Assembly (NCBI GenBank): GCA_023416745.1
Contig: JAEZHF010000066.1
Coordinates: forward strand, 1-43,848
Source: Bacillota bacterium
GTDB lineage: Bacteria; Bacillota; Clostridia; Christensenellales; SZUA-584
Direction: 5' to 3'
DNA: 43,848 nt
Shown here: positions 19,663-28,425 of the stretch, in pieces
Layout: every line of letters starts with the position of its first letter
How positions within the stretch are numbered: the first letter of the stretch is position 1
The notes under the pieces: model-generated
Seen by the model: only the letters and a program-made list of their open reading frames with translations
Databases searched by the model: none
What the model was told of the DNA's origin: nothing
Position numbers and translations under genes: made by a program

Positions 19663-20322
19663 TCAATCACCCGGCAAAAGATTGAGCAGCTGATCCTGAG
19701 TCCCTTGAAAGTAGTTTTCGGGGACTTCTCCGATGATGATGGTATCAGATATCAGTACTTGCGATGAAATTTCCACTGTCTGAGCCGCGTTTCCTATAAG
19801 TATTCTCACAGTCGCGTTAAAAATAAGGTAAACCTTGTGCCGTGTTTGATTAATGCCTGCATCCTCAAACTCCGTCATAAAATCAGTGGTCACGGAACCA
19901 ACCGGCTCAAATTTTACTTTAATCTGTGGACCGCGGCCTGTCATCAGCTGTCCGCCAAGGATGGTACCAATCGGTATGCCAATACCCTGTTCCCCCAGAT
20001 TCAATATCTTGTCCTGTGCGCAAATAGCTGTGGAGGCGGCGAGCTGGTTCATTTTGACCGCGTTGGCGGATATCAAAGCAATTTTGCCTTCCGAATCCTT
20101 TTGAATGTTGATCAAATCGGCATAGTTTACGTCGCTTCCCACCGTCTCGCGAACGGCATCATTGATTGCCTGCACCGTGATAGCGCGCAGCTTGGCTTCA
20201 GAAATGCTTAATATAGTTGGCCTGATCGCGTTATCTATCAGCATATATCCAACAATCATCAGAACAACAAGCAAGAAAACGGGCCACAATTTAGAGAATT
20301 TAATTCTGCGCCGAGCTGCCAT
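19663..20322 (-). CDS. yunB: Sporulation protein YunB
   Basis: Sporulation protein of unclear biochemistry; in Bacillus it is made in the mother cell. The 219 residues start with a basic tail and one membrane helix (about 11-30), then NAIRPTILSISEAKLRAITVQAINDAV, IPIGTILGGQLMTGRGP (about 115-130) and a C-terminal beta-rich region, as in YunB. The start is taken as ATG 20322 with GAGGGTG upstream; a closer ATG/GTG pair at 20328-20331 overlaps the site. Transcribed divergently from the PBP gene. Confidence 0.9.
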   Translation of the reverse strand: MAARRRIKFSKLWPVFLLVVLMIVGYMLIDNAIRPTILSISEAKLRAITVQAINDAVRETVGSDVNYADLINIQKDSEGKIALISANAVKMNQLAASTAICAQDKILNLGEQGIGIPIGTILGGQLMTGRGPQIKVKFEPVGSVTTDFMTEFEDAGINQTRHKVYLIFNATVRILIGNAAQTVEISSQVLISDTIIIGEVPENYFQGTQDQLLNLLPGD

Positions 20323-20405
20323 GGTCATCACCCTCTAAACTAAACTATGCGACAGGTTGTGCTGATAACACCTGATGCGATAAATGTAAAAAAATCGCGA
20401 TTATA

Positions 20406-20434
20406 CTGCCATCAGGATCAAAACATGCTATAAT
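20406..20434 (+). promoter_or_regulatory. Promoter of the first class A PBP gene
   Basis: Extended -10 TGCTATAAT (20426-20434) with a weak -35 CTGCCA (20406-20411) at 17 bp. The strong extended -10 would compensate for the poor -35. Confidence 0.65.
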
Positions 20435-20459
20435 AGCAAAAAACCCGAAGGGTGAATAA

Positions 20460-23400
20460 ATGCTTCACGAAAGACCTGATGATATGAATGAAATGCAGCG
20501 TCGGGAGAAGAAATCCGGCTTCAAAAAGCTTCTCAGCAGTGCTGGAACCTTTATAAAGCGAGTCCGCCGTTATTTTGTTATTGCTTGGCGAAAAACCAGC
20601 CAGACGTTTTTAAGACTGCTGGGAAAAAGAGAAAATGCTAATGTCTCGAATGGTATGCATGAGACGCAGGTTTTTGACAATATCAATGAGGCCGTTGCCA
20701 GCAGGCCTGTTGACAAACGAAACCCAGCAAAAAGCGACAAATACCGTACGGTTCCTCACATTTCCAAGGAACACCTTTCCGGCGAAGGTAAGGAGCATAT
20801 CAATATGTTTCATACCCGGCGCCATCAACCCGGCGTATTTATCAGCGTCATACTGACGTCCTTCCGGCTTATACTCATCGCATTGTTTATGGTCGGCGCT
20901 GCAGGTGCCGGTGTGCTTATCGGCGTTGCGAAAGCATATATGGAAACGACACCTACGCTTGATACAGGGAAGATCGAGGACCAGTCTCAGACCTCATATA
21001 TATATAGCGCCAACGGCGATCTGATCACCGCATATACTGGTACTGAAAACCGCGACTGGGCCACCATTGAAGAAATGCCGCTTCAGCTGCAGCAAGCCGT
21101 TGTGGCTATCGAGGATGTTCGTTTTTATTACCATTCGGGTGTTGATGTGAAAAGGCTGGTCGGCGCATTTGTCAACAACCTGATGAACAGCAGTGTTCAG
21201 GGCGGCAGCACCATCACGCAGCAGCTCATTAAAAACCGACTGCTCAGCACCGAACGAACCTACAAGAGAAAAATTCAGGAGGCGTATCTGGCGCTGCAGC
21301 TTGAGAACGAGTACGAAAAAGAGGACATACTGGAAGCTTATATGAATACCATCCATCTTGGGGCTTCCAACTACGGCGTTAAAGCAGCCGCGATGGACTA
21401 TTTTGGCAAGAACCTAGACCAGCTTTCTCTGCGCGAAAGCGCCATGATCGCGGGTATCACGCGATACCCTTACCTTTATAATCCGCGGCGCTGTTTCTAT
21501 GAAACAGATACTCCGGAGATGATCAATAAACGGACAGACAACGTATTGTATCAGATGTACAAAGCCGGTTATATCGATTATGACGCCTATCAGACAGCCT
21601 TGAATGATACTGTGTTTGTGCTTGAAAAATCCCGGGTCAACGAGATGTACGAAATGCCGTATTTCGTGGAGTATGCTGTCTATGATGTAATCACGCATCT
21701 GCTCAAGCAGCGAAACATGCAGGATAACGACCAGAACAGGGCAAAGCTGGAAACGGAACTGCGAACCAACGGGTACAGAATATATACAACGGTGGATCCC
21801 GAGATTCAAAAGACCGTAGAACGCAGCTTGGAAGAGTGGGGTAAATACCCAGAGCTGGAAGACGAAAACAACGCCGTGATACGATATGAAAACAGTGATG
21901 GTTCGGTGACTGAGATCGTTCAGCCGCAGGCTGCCGCTGTAGTGGTTGACCAGCTTACCGGAGAGCTGAAGGCTGTGGTCGGTGGACGTAACACGCCCAA
22001 AGCCAAAAAAACGCTGAACCGTGTTTATCAGACCACAATGCCTGTCGGTTCCGCCATCAAGCCGATCGCTGTATATGCACCGGCCATAGACAAAGGCTAT
22101 TCAGACGGCACAGTTGTACCTAACCTGCCCCTGCCCATCGAAGGATGGGATTCCAAAAACGGATATCCAGCAGGCGGAAATTCTAAATACGGTCCCGTGA
22201 CGCTACGCAGCGGCCTTGTAAATTCTTTGAACAGCGCGACAGCTTATACGCTGATGAATCTGGTGAATCTGGACGATTCATATAATTATCTGCTGCAGAT
22301 GGGCATCAACCCAGCGCATATCAGCAAGACTGGTGCTGGTCTCGCCTTGGGCACTTCGGGCATAACGCCCATCGAGATGGCGGGCGCTTATGCCACCATC
22401 GCAAACAGCGGAGTATACCTTGAACCTCTTTCGTTTACAAAAGTGCTGGACAAGGACGGCAACGTGATATTGGACGCGAGCGAGATCAGGGACAAGCGTC
22501 AGGTGTTCGAAGACACCACCGCATGGATCGTGACGGACATGCTTGTGGACGCTGTGAACAGCGGCACAGGCAAAGAAGCCCGAATTGACGGTATGACGAT
22601 AGGCGGTAAAACGGGCACCAATCAGGATGCACTGGGCATTTACTTCGCCGGCATTACGCCCTATTACACGATGACGCTGTGGATCGGCCACGACAACTAC
22701 AAGCCGCTTGATAAGGATGTATATGCCTCCAGTTCGGCTGCTCCCCTTTGGAAGTATATCATGGCGCAGCTGCTTGAGGGTAAAGAGAATAAGCCAATTA
22801 TCGACAACACCCCGGAAGAGCTTGGTCTTGTCAAGGTATCCATCTGTTCAGTGTCCGGCAAATTCGCTACCGATGCATGCAAGGAAGACCAAAGCGGTCA
22901 TAAGCCGGTGAGCGCGTGGTTCCCTGCAGACAAGGTTCCCACTGAAACGTGTGACTGGCACGAGCTTCATCCGATTTGCCTGACAAGCGGTAAAATCGCG
23001 GCCCCCTATTGTTCTGACACGGAAGGCAATATTGTAACAAAGAGCCTGCTGCTGCTCCCGAGTGATTCGGTATACTGGAAGCTGACGGAGGCGCAGCGTA
23101 ACAAATACCTGCCGGGGGCACTGCCAGCCCTGCCTGACGGCATGTTCATTCTGGATCTTGATCCGTCCATGTCCGATTACTTCAGTTATTATTGCGATAT
23201 CCACACAGAAGACTGGTATAACAACCAGATTATGCGCAACAATGCTGTTGAGGCTGCCGGTGAACAGATCAGCGTCTCTAACTCGGTATTGGCTGATTCA
23301 AAGTATGCGATGTCAATGAGCGACAGACAACGGCTTCAGGATAAGATAAATGAATTATCATCTCTCATAAAAAAAGAATCGTCCACAGCAGCGGCTATCG

Positions 23401-23495
23401 AACAAAAGACAGAAGAGCTCCGTCAACTGACAGAAATGCTGGTTGCACTTTATACTCCCACAGAACCAGAACCAGAACCGGAACCTGAACTCTAA
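20460..23495 (+). CDS. Class A penicillin-binding protein (glycosyltransferase/transpeptidase), long form
   Basis: Bifunctional peptidoglycan polymerase. The 1011 residues comprise a basic cytoplasmic region of about 125 residues, one membrane helix (about 126-157), a GT51 glycosyltransferase with the catalytic glutamate in EDVRFY (E218) and the GGSTITQQL motif, then a transpeptidase with SAIK (S531), SLN (S589-N591) and KTG (K717). The C-terminus has a helical stretch (DRQRLQDKINELSSLI) and ends in a Glu-Pro tail. ATG with GAAGGGTG. All catalytic motifs are intact. The long basic N-terminus is more than most PBP1 proteins have. Its stop is 6 bp from the stop of another class A PBP on the other strand. 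Confidence 0.94.
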   Translation: MLHERPDDMNEMQRREKKSGFKKLLSSAGTFIKRVRRYFVIAWRKTSQTFLRLLGKRENANVSNGMHETQVFDNINEAVASRPVDKRNPAKSDKYRTVPHISKEHLSGEGKEHINMFHTRRHQPGVFISVILTSFRLILIALFMVGAAGAGVLIGVAKAYMETTPTLDTGKIEDQSQTSYIYSANGDLITAYTGTENRDWATIEEMPLQLQQAVVAIEDVRFYYHSGVDVKRLVGAFVNNLMNSSVQGGSTITQQLIKNRLLSTERTYKRKIQEAYLALQLENEYEKEDILEAYMNTIHLGASNYGVKAAAMDYFGKNLDQLSLRESAMIAGITRYPYLYNPRRCFYETDTPEMINKRTDNVLYQMYKAGYIDYDAYQTALNDTVFVLEKSRVNEMYEMPYFVEYAVYDVITHLLKQRNMQDNDQNRAKLETELRTNGYRIYTTVDPEIQKTVERSLEEWGKYPELEDENNAVIRYENSDGSVTEIVQPQAAAVVVDQLTGELKAVVGGRNTPKAKKTLNRVYQTTMPVGSAIKPIAVYAPAIDKGYSDGTVVPNLPLPIEGWDSKNGYPAGGNSKYGPVTLRSGLVNSLNSATAYTLMNLVNLDDSYNYLLQMGINPAHISKTGAGLALGTSGITPIEMAGAYATIANSGVYLEPLSFTKVLDKDGNVILDASEIRDKRQVFEDTTAWIVTDMLVDAVNSGTGKEARIDGMTIGGKTGTNQDALGIYFAGITPYYTMTLWIGHDNYKPLDKDVYASSSAAPLWKYIMAQLLEGKENKPIIDNTPEELGLVKVSICSVSGKFATDACKEDQSGHKPVSAWFPADKVPTETCDWHELHPICLTSGKIAAPYCSDTEGNIVTKSLLLLPSDSVYWKLTEAQRNKYLPGALPALPDGMFILDLDPSMSDYFSYYCDIHTEDWYNNQIMRNNAVEAAGEQISVSNSVLADSKYAMSMSDRQRLQDKINELSSLIKKESSTAAAIEQKTEELRQLTEMLVALYTPTEPEPEPEPEL

Positions 23496-23501
23496 GCTAA
23501 G

Positions 23502-25868
23502 CTATGGCCTGTAAGCTTCTTCGGCTAATACTTCAATATCAACACGAACGGAGGGCGGCCCAGCCAGCGGCTCTCCGTTTATTTTGATTTCCGGATGAAC
23601 GGGTACGACCTGATACTCATACCAATGGCCGTACTGTGCTGAAAAATCAATGATATCCACAGGATCTCCGCCTTCATATTCACCGATCATTACTTTGCTT
23701 TTGTCATCCATGTCCGTTCTGAACAAACGGTATATCGCATAGTCCTGCATGAAAGAAAACGTGATCCGAGGGTATCCGCCGCTGCCGTGGACAACCTGAA
23801 GATCGTCCGGCGGTTCAGGAACAGCCCAATAATCAGTAATAACCGTTGGCGCCTGATCCTTCACGAAGTACTCCAGTGTCGCCTCCTCATCCGGTGTGAA
23901 AGCGCTGGCCAGCATCGGCTCTCTGCCGCTCTTCAGCGAGTTAAGATCGATACGTGCCTCAACGATGGTTTCGGGCATCAAAAACTGGGGCGCGCCGCCA
24001 TCCCGATAGATGTATTGAAACAGATTGCTTATTATCTGGGCCGGATAAGTGCCGCCGGTTACATCGGCCGGAAGACTGTGCAACTCATCTGTCGAATCGA
24101 ATCCCATCCAGCAGCACATCGTATAGTTAGGGTTGTAGGCCACTGTCCATGCATCTTTGTTTCCTTCCATTTGCGTGCTGCCGGATGTGCCCGTTTTGGC
24201 CGCGATAGGTACGCCGCTGACGCTGACCCGCCGTGCTGTTCCTGACTGCGCCGCCGTTTCCAGCATGGAAGTCATAAGATAAGCGGTTTCCTTCGAAAGC
24301 ACGGAGGTTTTAGAATCTGGATTTTCATATACAACCTTTCCCCGGCCGTCTTCAATTTTGGTAATGCAACCGGGAAGAGAATAGTAACCGCCGTTTGCAA
24401 ACGGTGTAAAAGAATTGCAAAGTGTCAGCGGTGAAACGCCCGTCGTAAACCCTCCCAAAGCCAGCGTCAGTCCGACATCTTTTGACTCGAACGGTATGCC
24501 GACGCTGGAAGCGTACAGCTTGCCGACAGGTACACCCAACTTCTCAAATACACGAACTGCCGGCAGGTTCAATGATTTTGCCAACGCCTCCCTTAATGTC
24601 ACCCAGCCAGCATAGTTGTCAGAGAAGTTTTTCGGAATATAACCGTTGAAATCTTCCTTTTCGTCCAGCACAAGCGTAGAAGGCGACAACCCCATCTTCT
24701 CCATAGCAGGTGCATAAACGATAACCGGTTTAATTGCGGAACCGGGCTGGCGTCTGATATCAAGCGCCCGGTTCAAGCCGCGCCGGGTTTCATATACTCT
24801 CCCTCCTACTATCGCCCGTATCTCGCCGGACTGACTGTCAAGCACACAGAATGCAGACTGGCATTGTTCCCCGTCTGATGCATCGGGTGGAAATGCGGAA
24901 CTATCCAGATAAAGCGTTTCCAACTGCTTTTGGATATCCTGATCCAGAGTCGTATAAATTCGATATCCGCTTGAAAGCAGTTCCTCACTATTCAGATACA
25001 ATAAATTCTCAGCCTGATTCAGCACCATGTCGATATAAAAGCCATATTTTGTTTCAGGTTTTTCAGTAAGAACAACCTCTTCTACAATTGCCTGTTCCAT
25101 TTGTTTACGTGTGATGAAACCCAGTTTTTGCATCTCAGTCAATACTAGATTGCGCCTTTTGACGGACTTCTCCAGGTTCAGATGCGGTGCGTAATGCGAT
25201 GGTCCTTTGATAACGCCCGCCAACAGAGCAGCCTGAGACAGTGTCAATTCATTCGAGTGCACGCCAAAGTATGTCTTGGCAGCAGCTTCAATTCCATAAG
25301 CCCCATTTCCAAAATATATAAAGTTGAGATACATCTCCAGTATTTCATCCTTTGAATAGACCTGCTCCAATTCATAGGCCATCACTGCCTCTTGCAGTTT
25401 CCTGGACATTGTTTGGACACCGGTTAGGCTAGTTTGCTTGATAAGCTGCTGAGTAATAGTACTGCCGCCCTGAACGCTGTTGTTCTTGAGGTTATTGACA
25501 AACGCCCCTATCAGACGTTTGATGTCAACACCATGGTGCTCATAAAACCGGGCGTCTTCAATAGCGATGAATGCACTTTTTACATATGCAGATATATCTT
25601 CTATCGGAAGATAGACACGGTTCTGCTGGTTATACAGTGCAGTCGTTTCCTGTCCGTGCATATCGTATATTAAAAGAGTCTGCTGCATTTCTCCGATTTT
25701 GTGAGGGTTAAACTCTTTCCACTCGTCCAGTCCCATCAGATAGGAAAATGCGAAAACTGCCCCGGATATGGCAAGAACAAAACCAACGAGTATGGAGACT
25801 TTTATAATGCTGGCAATACGCCTCAACGTTGTTTGAGGACGCTTTTCATTATTTCTGTGTCTTCCCAT
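23502..25868 (-). CDS. Class A penicillin-binding protein (second copy)
   Basis: Bifunctional peptidoglycan glycosyltransferase and transpeptidase, 788 residues. It has a membrane helix (about 19-45), GT51 motifs EDARFYEHHG (E104) and GGSTITQQLIKQ, then the transpeptidase motifs SAIK (S377), SLN and KTG (K558). The C-terminal 120 residues after the transpeptidase look like a fibronectin type III-like module (PPDDLQVVHGSGGYPRITFS). It is similar in design but not a duplicate of the neighbouring PBP: the cytoplasmic N-terminus is short. The ribosome site (AAGGCAGG) is moderate. In spore formers one of such pairs can be sporulation-specific; nothing here decides this. Confidence 0.94.
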   Translation of the reverse strand: MGRHRNNEKRPQTTLRRIASIIKVSILVGFVLAISGAVFAFSYLMGLDEWKEFNPHKIGEMQQTLLIYDMHGQETTALYNQQNRVYLPIEDISAYVKSAFIAIEDARFYEHHGVDIKRLIGAFVNNLKNNSVQGGSTITQQLIKQTSLTGVQTMSRKLQEAVMAYELEQVYSKDEILEMYLNFIYFGNGAYGIEAAAKTYFGVHSNELTLSQAALLAGVIKGPSHYAPHLNLEKSVKRRNLVLTEMQKLGFITRKQMEQAIVEEVVLTEKPETKYGFYIDMVLNQAENLLYLNSEELLSSGYRIYTTLDQDIQKQLETLYLDSSAFPPDASDGEQCQSAFCVLDSQSGEIRAIVGGRVYETRRGLNRALDIRRQPGSAIKPVIVYAPAMEKMGLSPSTLVLDEKEDFNGYIPKNFSDNYAGWVTLREALAKSLNLPAVRVFEKLGVPVGKLYASSVGIPFESKDVGLTLALGGFTTGVSPLTLCNSFTPFANGGYYSLPGCITKIEDGRGKVVYENPDSKTSVLSKETAYLMTSMLETAAQSGTARRVSVSGVPIAAKTGTSGSTQMEGNKDAWTVAYNPNYTMCCWMGFDSTDELHSLPADVTGGTYPAQIISNLFQYIYRDGGAPQFLMPETIVEARIDLNSLKSGREPMLASAFTPDEEATLEYFVKDQAPTVITDYWAVPEPPDDLQVVHGSGGYPRITFSFMQDYAIYRLFRTDMDDKSKVMIGEYEGGDPVDIIDFSAQYGHWYEYQVVPVHPEIKINGEPLAGPPSVRVDIEVLAEEAYRP

Positions 25869-25992
25869 GATGCCTGCCTTTTTGTTGTCTGTCAGCTGTT
25901 TTTAGGCTGTTCAGAAAGCTCCTTTATTATAACTTTCGACAAAATCCATATTTTAACACCAAAAGAAGTGCGGATATACTAAAACCTCTTAA

Positions 25993-26017
25993 AGGAGACA
26001 TTATGCAATGAAAGAAT
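25993..26017 (+). promoter_or_regulatory. Possible sigma H-type promoter of the spoIIA operon
   Basis: AGGAGAC (25993-25999) and GAAT followed by AA (26014-26019) are 14 bp apart, close to the sigma H pattern AGGAWWT-N12-14-RGAATWW. The -35 half matches only partly. Sigma H control of spoIIA is established in Bacillus, which makes it plausible. Confidence 0.45.
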
Positions 26018-26049
26018 AAGTTAGAGATTATGAAGAAAGGAAGGACCGT

Positions 26050-26355
26050 ATGCAGATTAAAGTCAAACAGCAGGAACACAGTATCACAGCCTGCTTATAC
26101 GGCGAACTGGATCATCACTCAGCCATGCAGACCCGGGAATCGCTGGACAGGCTGATCGCAAGATACAATAACACCGATTTGGTGCTGGACCTTAAGAATT
26201 TAAGCTTTATGGACAGCTCAGGGATCGGCGTCATTATCGGGCGCTATAAAAAGCTTAAAAACAGCGGGAAAAATCTGTATGTTAAAAATGCCAGCCGTCA
26301 GATCGACAAGGTGATGAGTGTCAGCGGCTTATACAGTATTATCAAGAAATTATAG
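26050..26355 (+). CDS. spoIIAA: Anti-sigma F factor antagonist SpoIIAA
   Basis: STAS-domain protein that, when unphosphorylated, frees sigma F from SpoIIAB in the forespore. The 101 residues contain the phosphorylation site FMDSSGIGVIIGRYK with the serine pair at 56-57, the site used in the Bacillus protein, and the N-terminal GELDHHSA stretch. ATG with AAGGAAGGACC upstream. First gene of the spoIIAA-spoIIAB-sigF operon, 19 bp before spoIIAB. Confidence 0.97.
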   Translation: MQIKVKQQEHSITACLYGELDHHSAMQTRESLDRLIARYNNTDLVLDLKNLSFMDSSGIGVIIGRYKKLKNSGKNLYVKNASRQIDKVMSVSGLYSIIKKL

Positions 26356-26374
26356 TAATAATCGGGGGCGTCAA

Positions 26375-26806
26375 ATGGAAATAAAAAATTCGATGGAGTT
26401 AAAATTACCCAGCCTATCAGTTAACGAAGGATTTGCGCGCAGTGTTGTTGGTGCATTTGCTACGCAGCTTGACCCCACGCTTGAAGAGGTCGCGGACATC
26501 AAGACAGCCGTTTCCGAGGCGGTTACAAATGCAATTGTGCATGCGTACCCGAAATCAGTGGGCGAAATCATCATCAATGCGTCGCTTTCCGGCCATACGC
26601 TGGCTGTTACCGTTTCGGATAAGGGCGTGGGCATCAGCGACGTAAATAAGGCTCGCCAGCCTTTTTTCAGCACCGCCGGAGATGAGTCAAGGTCGGGCAT
26701 GGGGTTTACCGTGATGGAAACATTCATGGATGAGGTGACAGTTGATTCGTATCCGGGAAAAGGTACGACCGTTGAAATGAAAAAAACCATACACACTCAA
26801 GGATAA
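26375..26806 (+). CDS. spoIIAB: Anti-sigma F factor SpoIIAB
   Basis: Serine kinase of the GHKL fold that binds sigma F in the predivisional cell and phosphorylates SpoIIAA. The 143 residues show the N-box EAVTNAIVHAYP (about 49-60), the ATP loop DKGVGI and the G2 box SGMGFTVMETFMDEV. The start is ATG 26375 with a GGGGG site; a longer frame from 26318 would overlap spoIIAA and has no site. Followed by sigF after 4 bp. Confidence 0.97.
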   Translation: MEIKNSMELKLPSLSVNEGFARSVVGAFATQLDPTLEEVADIKTAVSEAVTNAIVHAYPKSVGEIIINASLSGHTLAVTVSDKGVGISDVNKARQPFFSTAGDESRSGMGFTVMETFMDEVTVDSYPGKGTTVEMKKTIHTQG

Positions 26807-26810
26807 GATA

Positions 26811-27545
26811 ATGGCCGATAGAGGATTGCTGACTCACGAAGAGAGCTTAAGGCTGATACGAAAAGCGCAAAAGGACGATTCATCTGCACAGGAGACATTG
26901 GTCGTTCGCAATACGGCGCTGGTTAAAAGTATAGTTAAAAAATTTTTGAACCGCGGCGTGGAGTTTGACGACCTGATGCAAATCGGGTCTTTGGGGCTGA
27001 TCAAAGCTATTAAGGGATATGATCCTAGTTTTGACGTTCGTTTTTCCACATACGCTGTTCCCATGATAGCCGGAGAAATCAAACGCTTTTTACGTGACGA
27101 CGGCATTATTAAAGTCAGCAGGTCACTTCGCGAAAAATCTTTTGAGATATTCAGCGTTAAGGAACGCATGAAATTTGAAATGAAGCGCGAGCCCACCATC
27201 GATGAACTGGCACAAAAGCTGCAGATGACGCCCGAAGACATCGTATTTGCCATGGAAGCTGTGCGAAATCCAGTATCCATATACGAACCTGCGTTTGACG
27301 ATGACAACTCAAAAACACTGCTCATAGACACAATGTCCGGGCACGACGATAACGCGATGATTGACTCCATCTTGCTGAAGGAAATGCTACACAAACTGGA
27401 CCCCAAGGAACGACAGCTGATCATGCTGCGGTTTTACAACGATAAAACACAAATGGAAATCGCGGAGGTATTAGGTGTGTCACAGGTGCAAGTTTCCCGA
27501 CTGATTACCAAAACCATCAACAAACTCAAAAAATCTGTCGAATAA
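26811..27545 (+). CDS. sigF: Sporulation sigma factor sigma F
   Basis: First forespore-specific sigma factor. The 244 residues contain region 2 (FDDLMQIGSLGLIKAIKGYDPS, FSTYAVPMIAGEIKRFLRDDG), region 3 and region 4 with the helix-turn-helix KTQMEIAEVLGVSQVQVSRL. Its place behind spoIIAA-spoIIAB separates it from the related sigma G. ATG 4 bp after the spoIIAB stop. Confidence 0.97.
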   Translation: MADRGLLTHEESLRLIRKAQKDDSSAQETLVVRNTALVKSIVKKFLNRGVEFDDLMQIGSLGLIKAIKGYDPSFDVRFSTYAVPMIAGEIKRFLRDDGIIKVSRSLREKSFEIFSVKERMKFEMKREPTIDELAQKLQMTPEDIVFAMEAVRNPVSIYEPAFDDDNSKTLLIDTMSGHDDNAMIDSILLKEMLHKLDPKERQLIMLRFYNDKTQMEIAEVLGVSQVQVSRLITKTINKLKKSVE

Positions 27546-27574
27546 CCGGCGTGATAATGAGTCTTTATTATCGT

Positions 27575-27602
27575 CCATAACATATTCTTTCCTCGCATAT
27601 TA
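27575..27602 (+). promoter_or_regulatory. Possible sigma G/F-type promoter of the spoVA operon
   Basis: CATATTA (27596-27602) matches 6 of 7 positions of the sigma G -10 CATWMTA; CCATA (27575-27579) matches 4 of 5 of the -35, but the spacer is 16 rather than 18 bp. Weak evidence, supported by location in the 155-bp gap before the spoVA genes, which are sigma G-dependent in Bacillus. Confidence 0.35.
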
Positions 27603-27705
27603 AATGCCCCACAGTTTCAATTTAAGACAAATATTTTCTTGTTGTCTGCGGATAATAAAGTTATGCCGCGTATTTGCGGCTCATTAAGTAAGGAGAATAT
27701 TGGCT

Positions 27706-27840
27706 GTGCAGTATCTGATGAGGAAGAAATGGCTGATGACGGTGATCATACTCTTCATTTGCGTCATAATTGCGGTGCTGATAGCGTTGCTGTTGTTTCA
27801 CCCACAGCTTGATACATACACAGATGCCAAATATATTTAG
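27706..27840 (+). CDS. Small 44-residue membrane protein ahead of spoVAA
   Basis: Unrecognised. It runs from GTG 27706 (or TTG 27700) to an amber stop at 27838-27840. AAGGAG lies 10 nt before the GTG. The protein starts MQYLMRKKW, has one strong membrane helix (about 11-31) and a short polar tail (HPQLDTYTDAKYI). It is in the same frame as spoVAA, whose ATG lies 3 nt after the stop and has no visible ribosome site of its own, so this ORF may drive translation of spoVAA by coupling. No Bacillus spoVA gene corresponds to it. Confidence 0.6.
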   Translation: MQYLMRKKWLMTVIILFICVIIAVLIALLLFHPQLDTYTDAKYI

Positions 27841-27843
27841 CTG

Positions 27844-28425
27844 ATGAAGCAGGAGCTGTTCTTTTATCTGGAGAAAACCACATACACGGAAAGCAGGGGT
27901 TTTACTCTGTCCAGCATTTGCACGATATACGGCGCATCGGCAGTTCCTTTGGAATGCATCAGGTTCGACATAAAAGACCGGGCCATAACAGTGACGGCTC
28001 TGGATGTTGTGTCGAGAATGATACCGCTATACCCCGATTACATGATAACTAACCTTGGCCCTACCGAATGCAATGTCTTTCTCACCCAGCCGGGCAGTGG
28101 AAAGCTGGCCAAAATGCTGAAAACATTGCTGCTTTTTGCCGTAATGTTTTTCGGCGGCGCTATTGCAATTATGACTTTTCATGAAGATGTCGACATGCCG
28201 CGCGTGCACAACGACATATATGAATTTTTCACTGGTGTTTCTTTGGAGCGGGCTACGGTGGTCAGCATACCATACAGCATTGGTATAGCGATCGGCTTCA
28301 TCATGTTGTTTGGACTGTATAAGCGAAAAAAGAGCTCGCCGACGGTGCTTGATATCGATATTCACAACCACGAGAACGATCTGCGGGATTATCTCGCAGC
28401 AAAGAGCAAGCGTCTTGATGGGTAA
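27844..28425 (+). CDS. spoVAA: Stage V sporulation protein AA
   Basis: Part of the SpoVA complex that moves dipicolinic acid into the forespore and releases it in germination. The 193 residues have a soluble N-terminal half and two membrane helices (about 95-115 and 140-160) with the conserved FHEDVDMPRVHNDIYEFFTG between them and IPYSIGIAIGFIMLFGLYKR after. This matches Bacillus SpoVAA from end to end. No clear SD precedes the ATG; it follows a 44-residue ORF by 3 nt. The stop overlaps the spoVAB start by 8 bp. Confidence 0.95.
   Translation: MKQELFFYLEKTTYTESRGFTLSSICTIYGASAVPLECIRFDIKDRAITVTALDVVSRMIPLYPDYMITNLGPTECNVFLTQPGSGKLAKMLKTLLLFAVMFFGGAIAIMTFHEDVDMPRVHNDIYEFFTGVSLERATVVSIPYSIGIAIGFIMLFGLYKRKKSSPTVLDIDIHNHENDLRDYLAAKSKRLDG

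Noticed and set aside
23455..23493. Short repeat GAACCA/GAACCG at the end of the first PBP gene
   Set aside because: It encodes a Glu-Pro tail within the reading frame and is not a mobile or CRISPR-type repeat.
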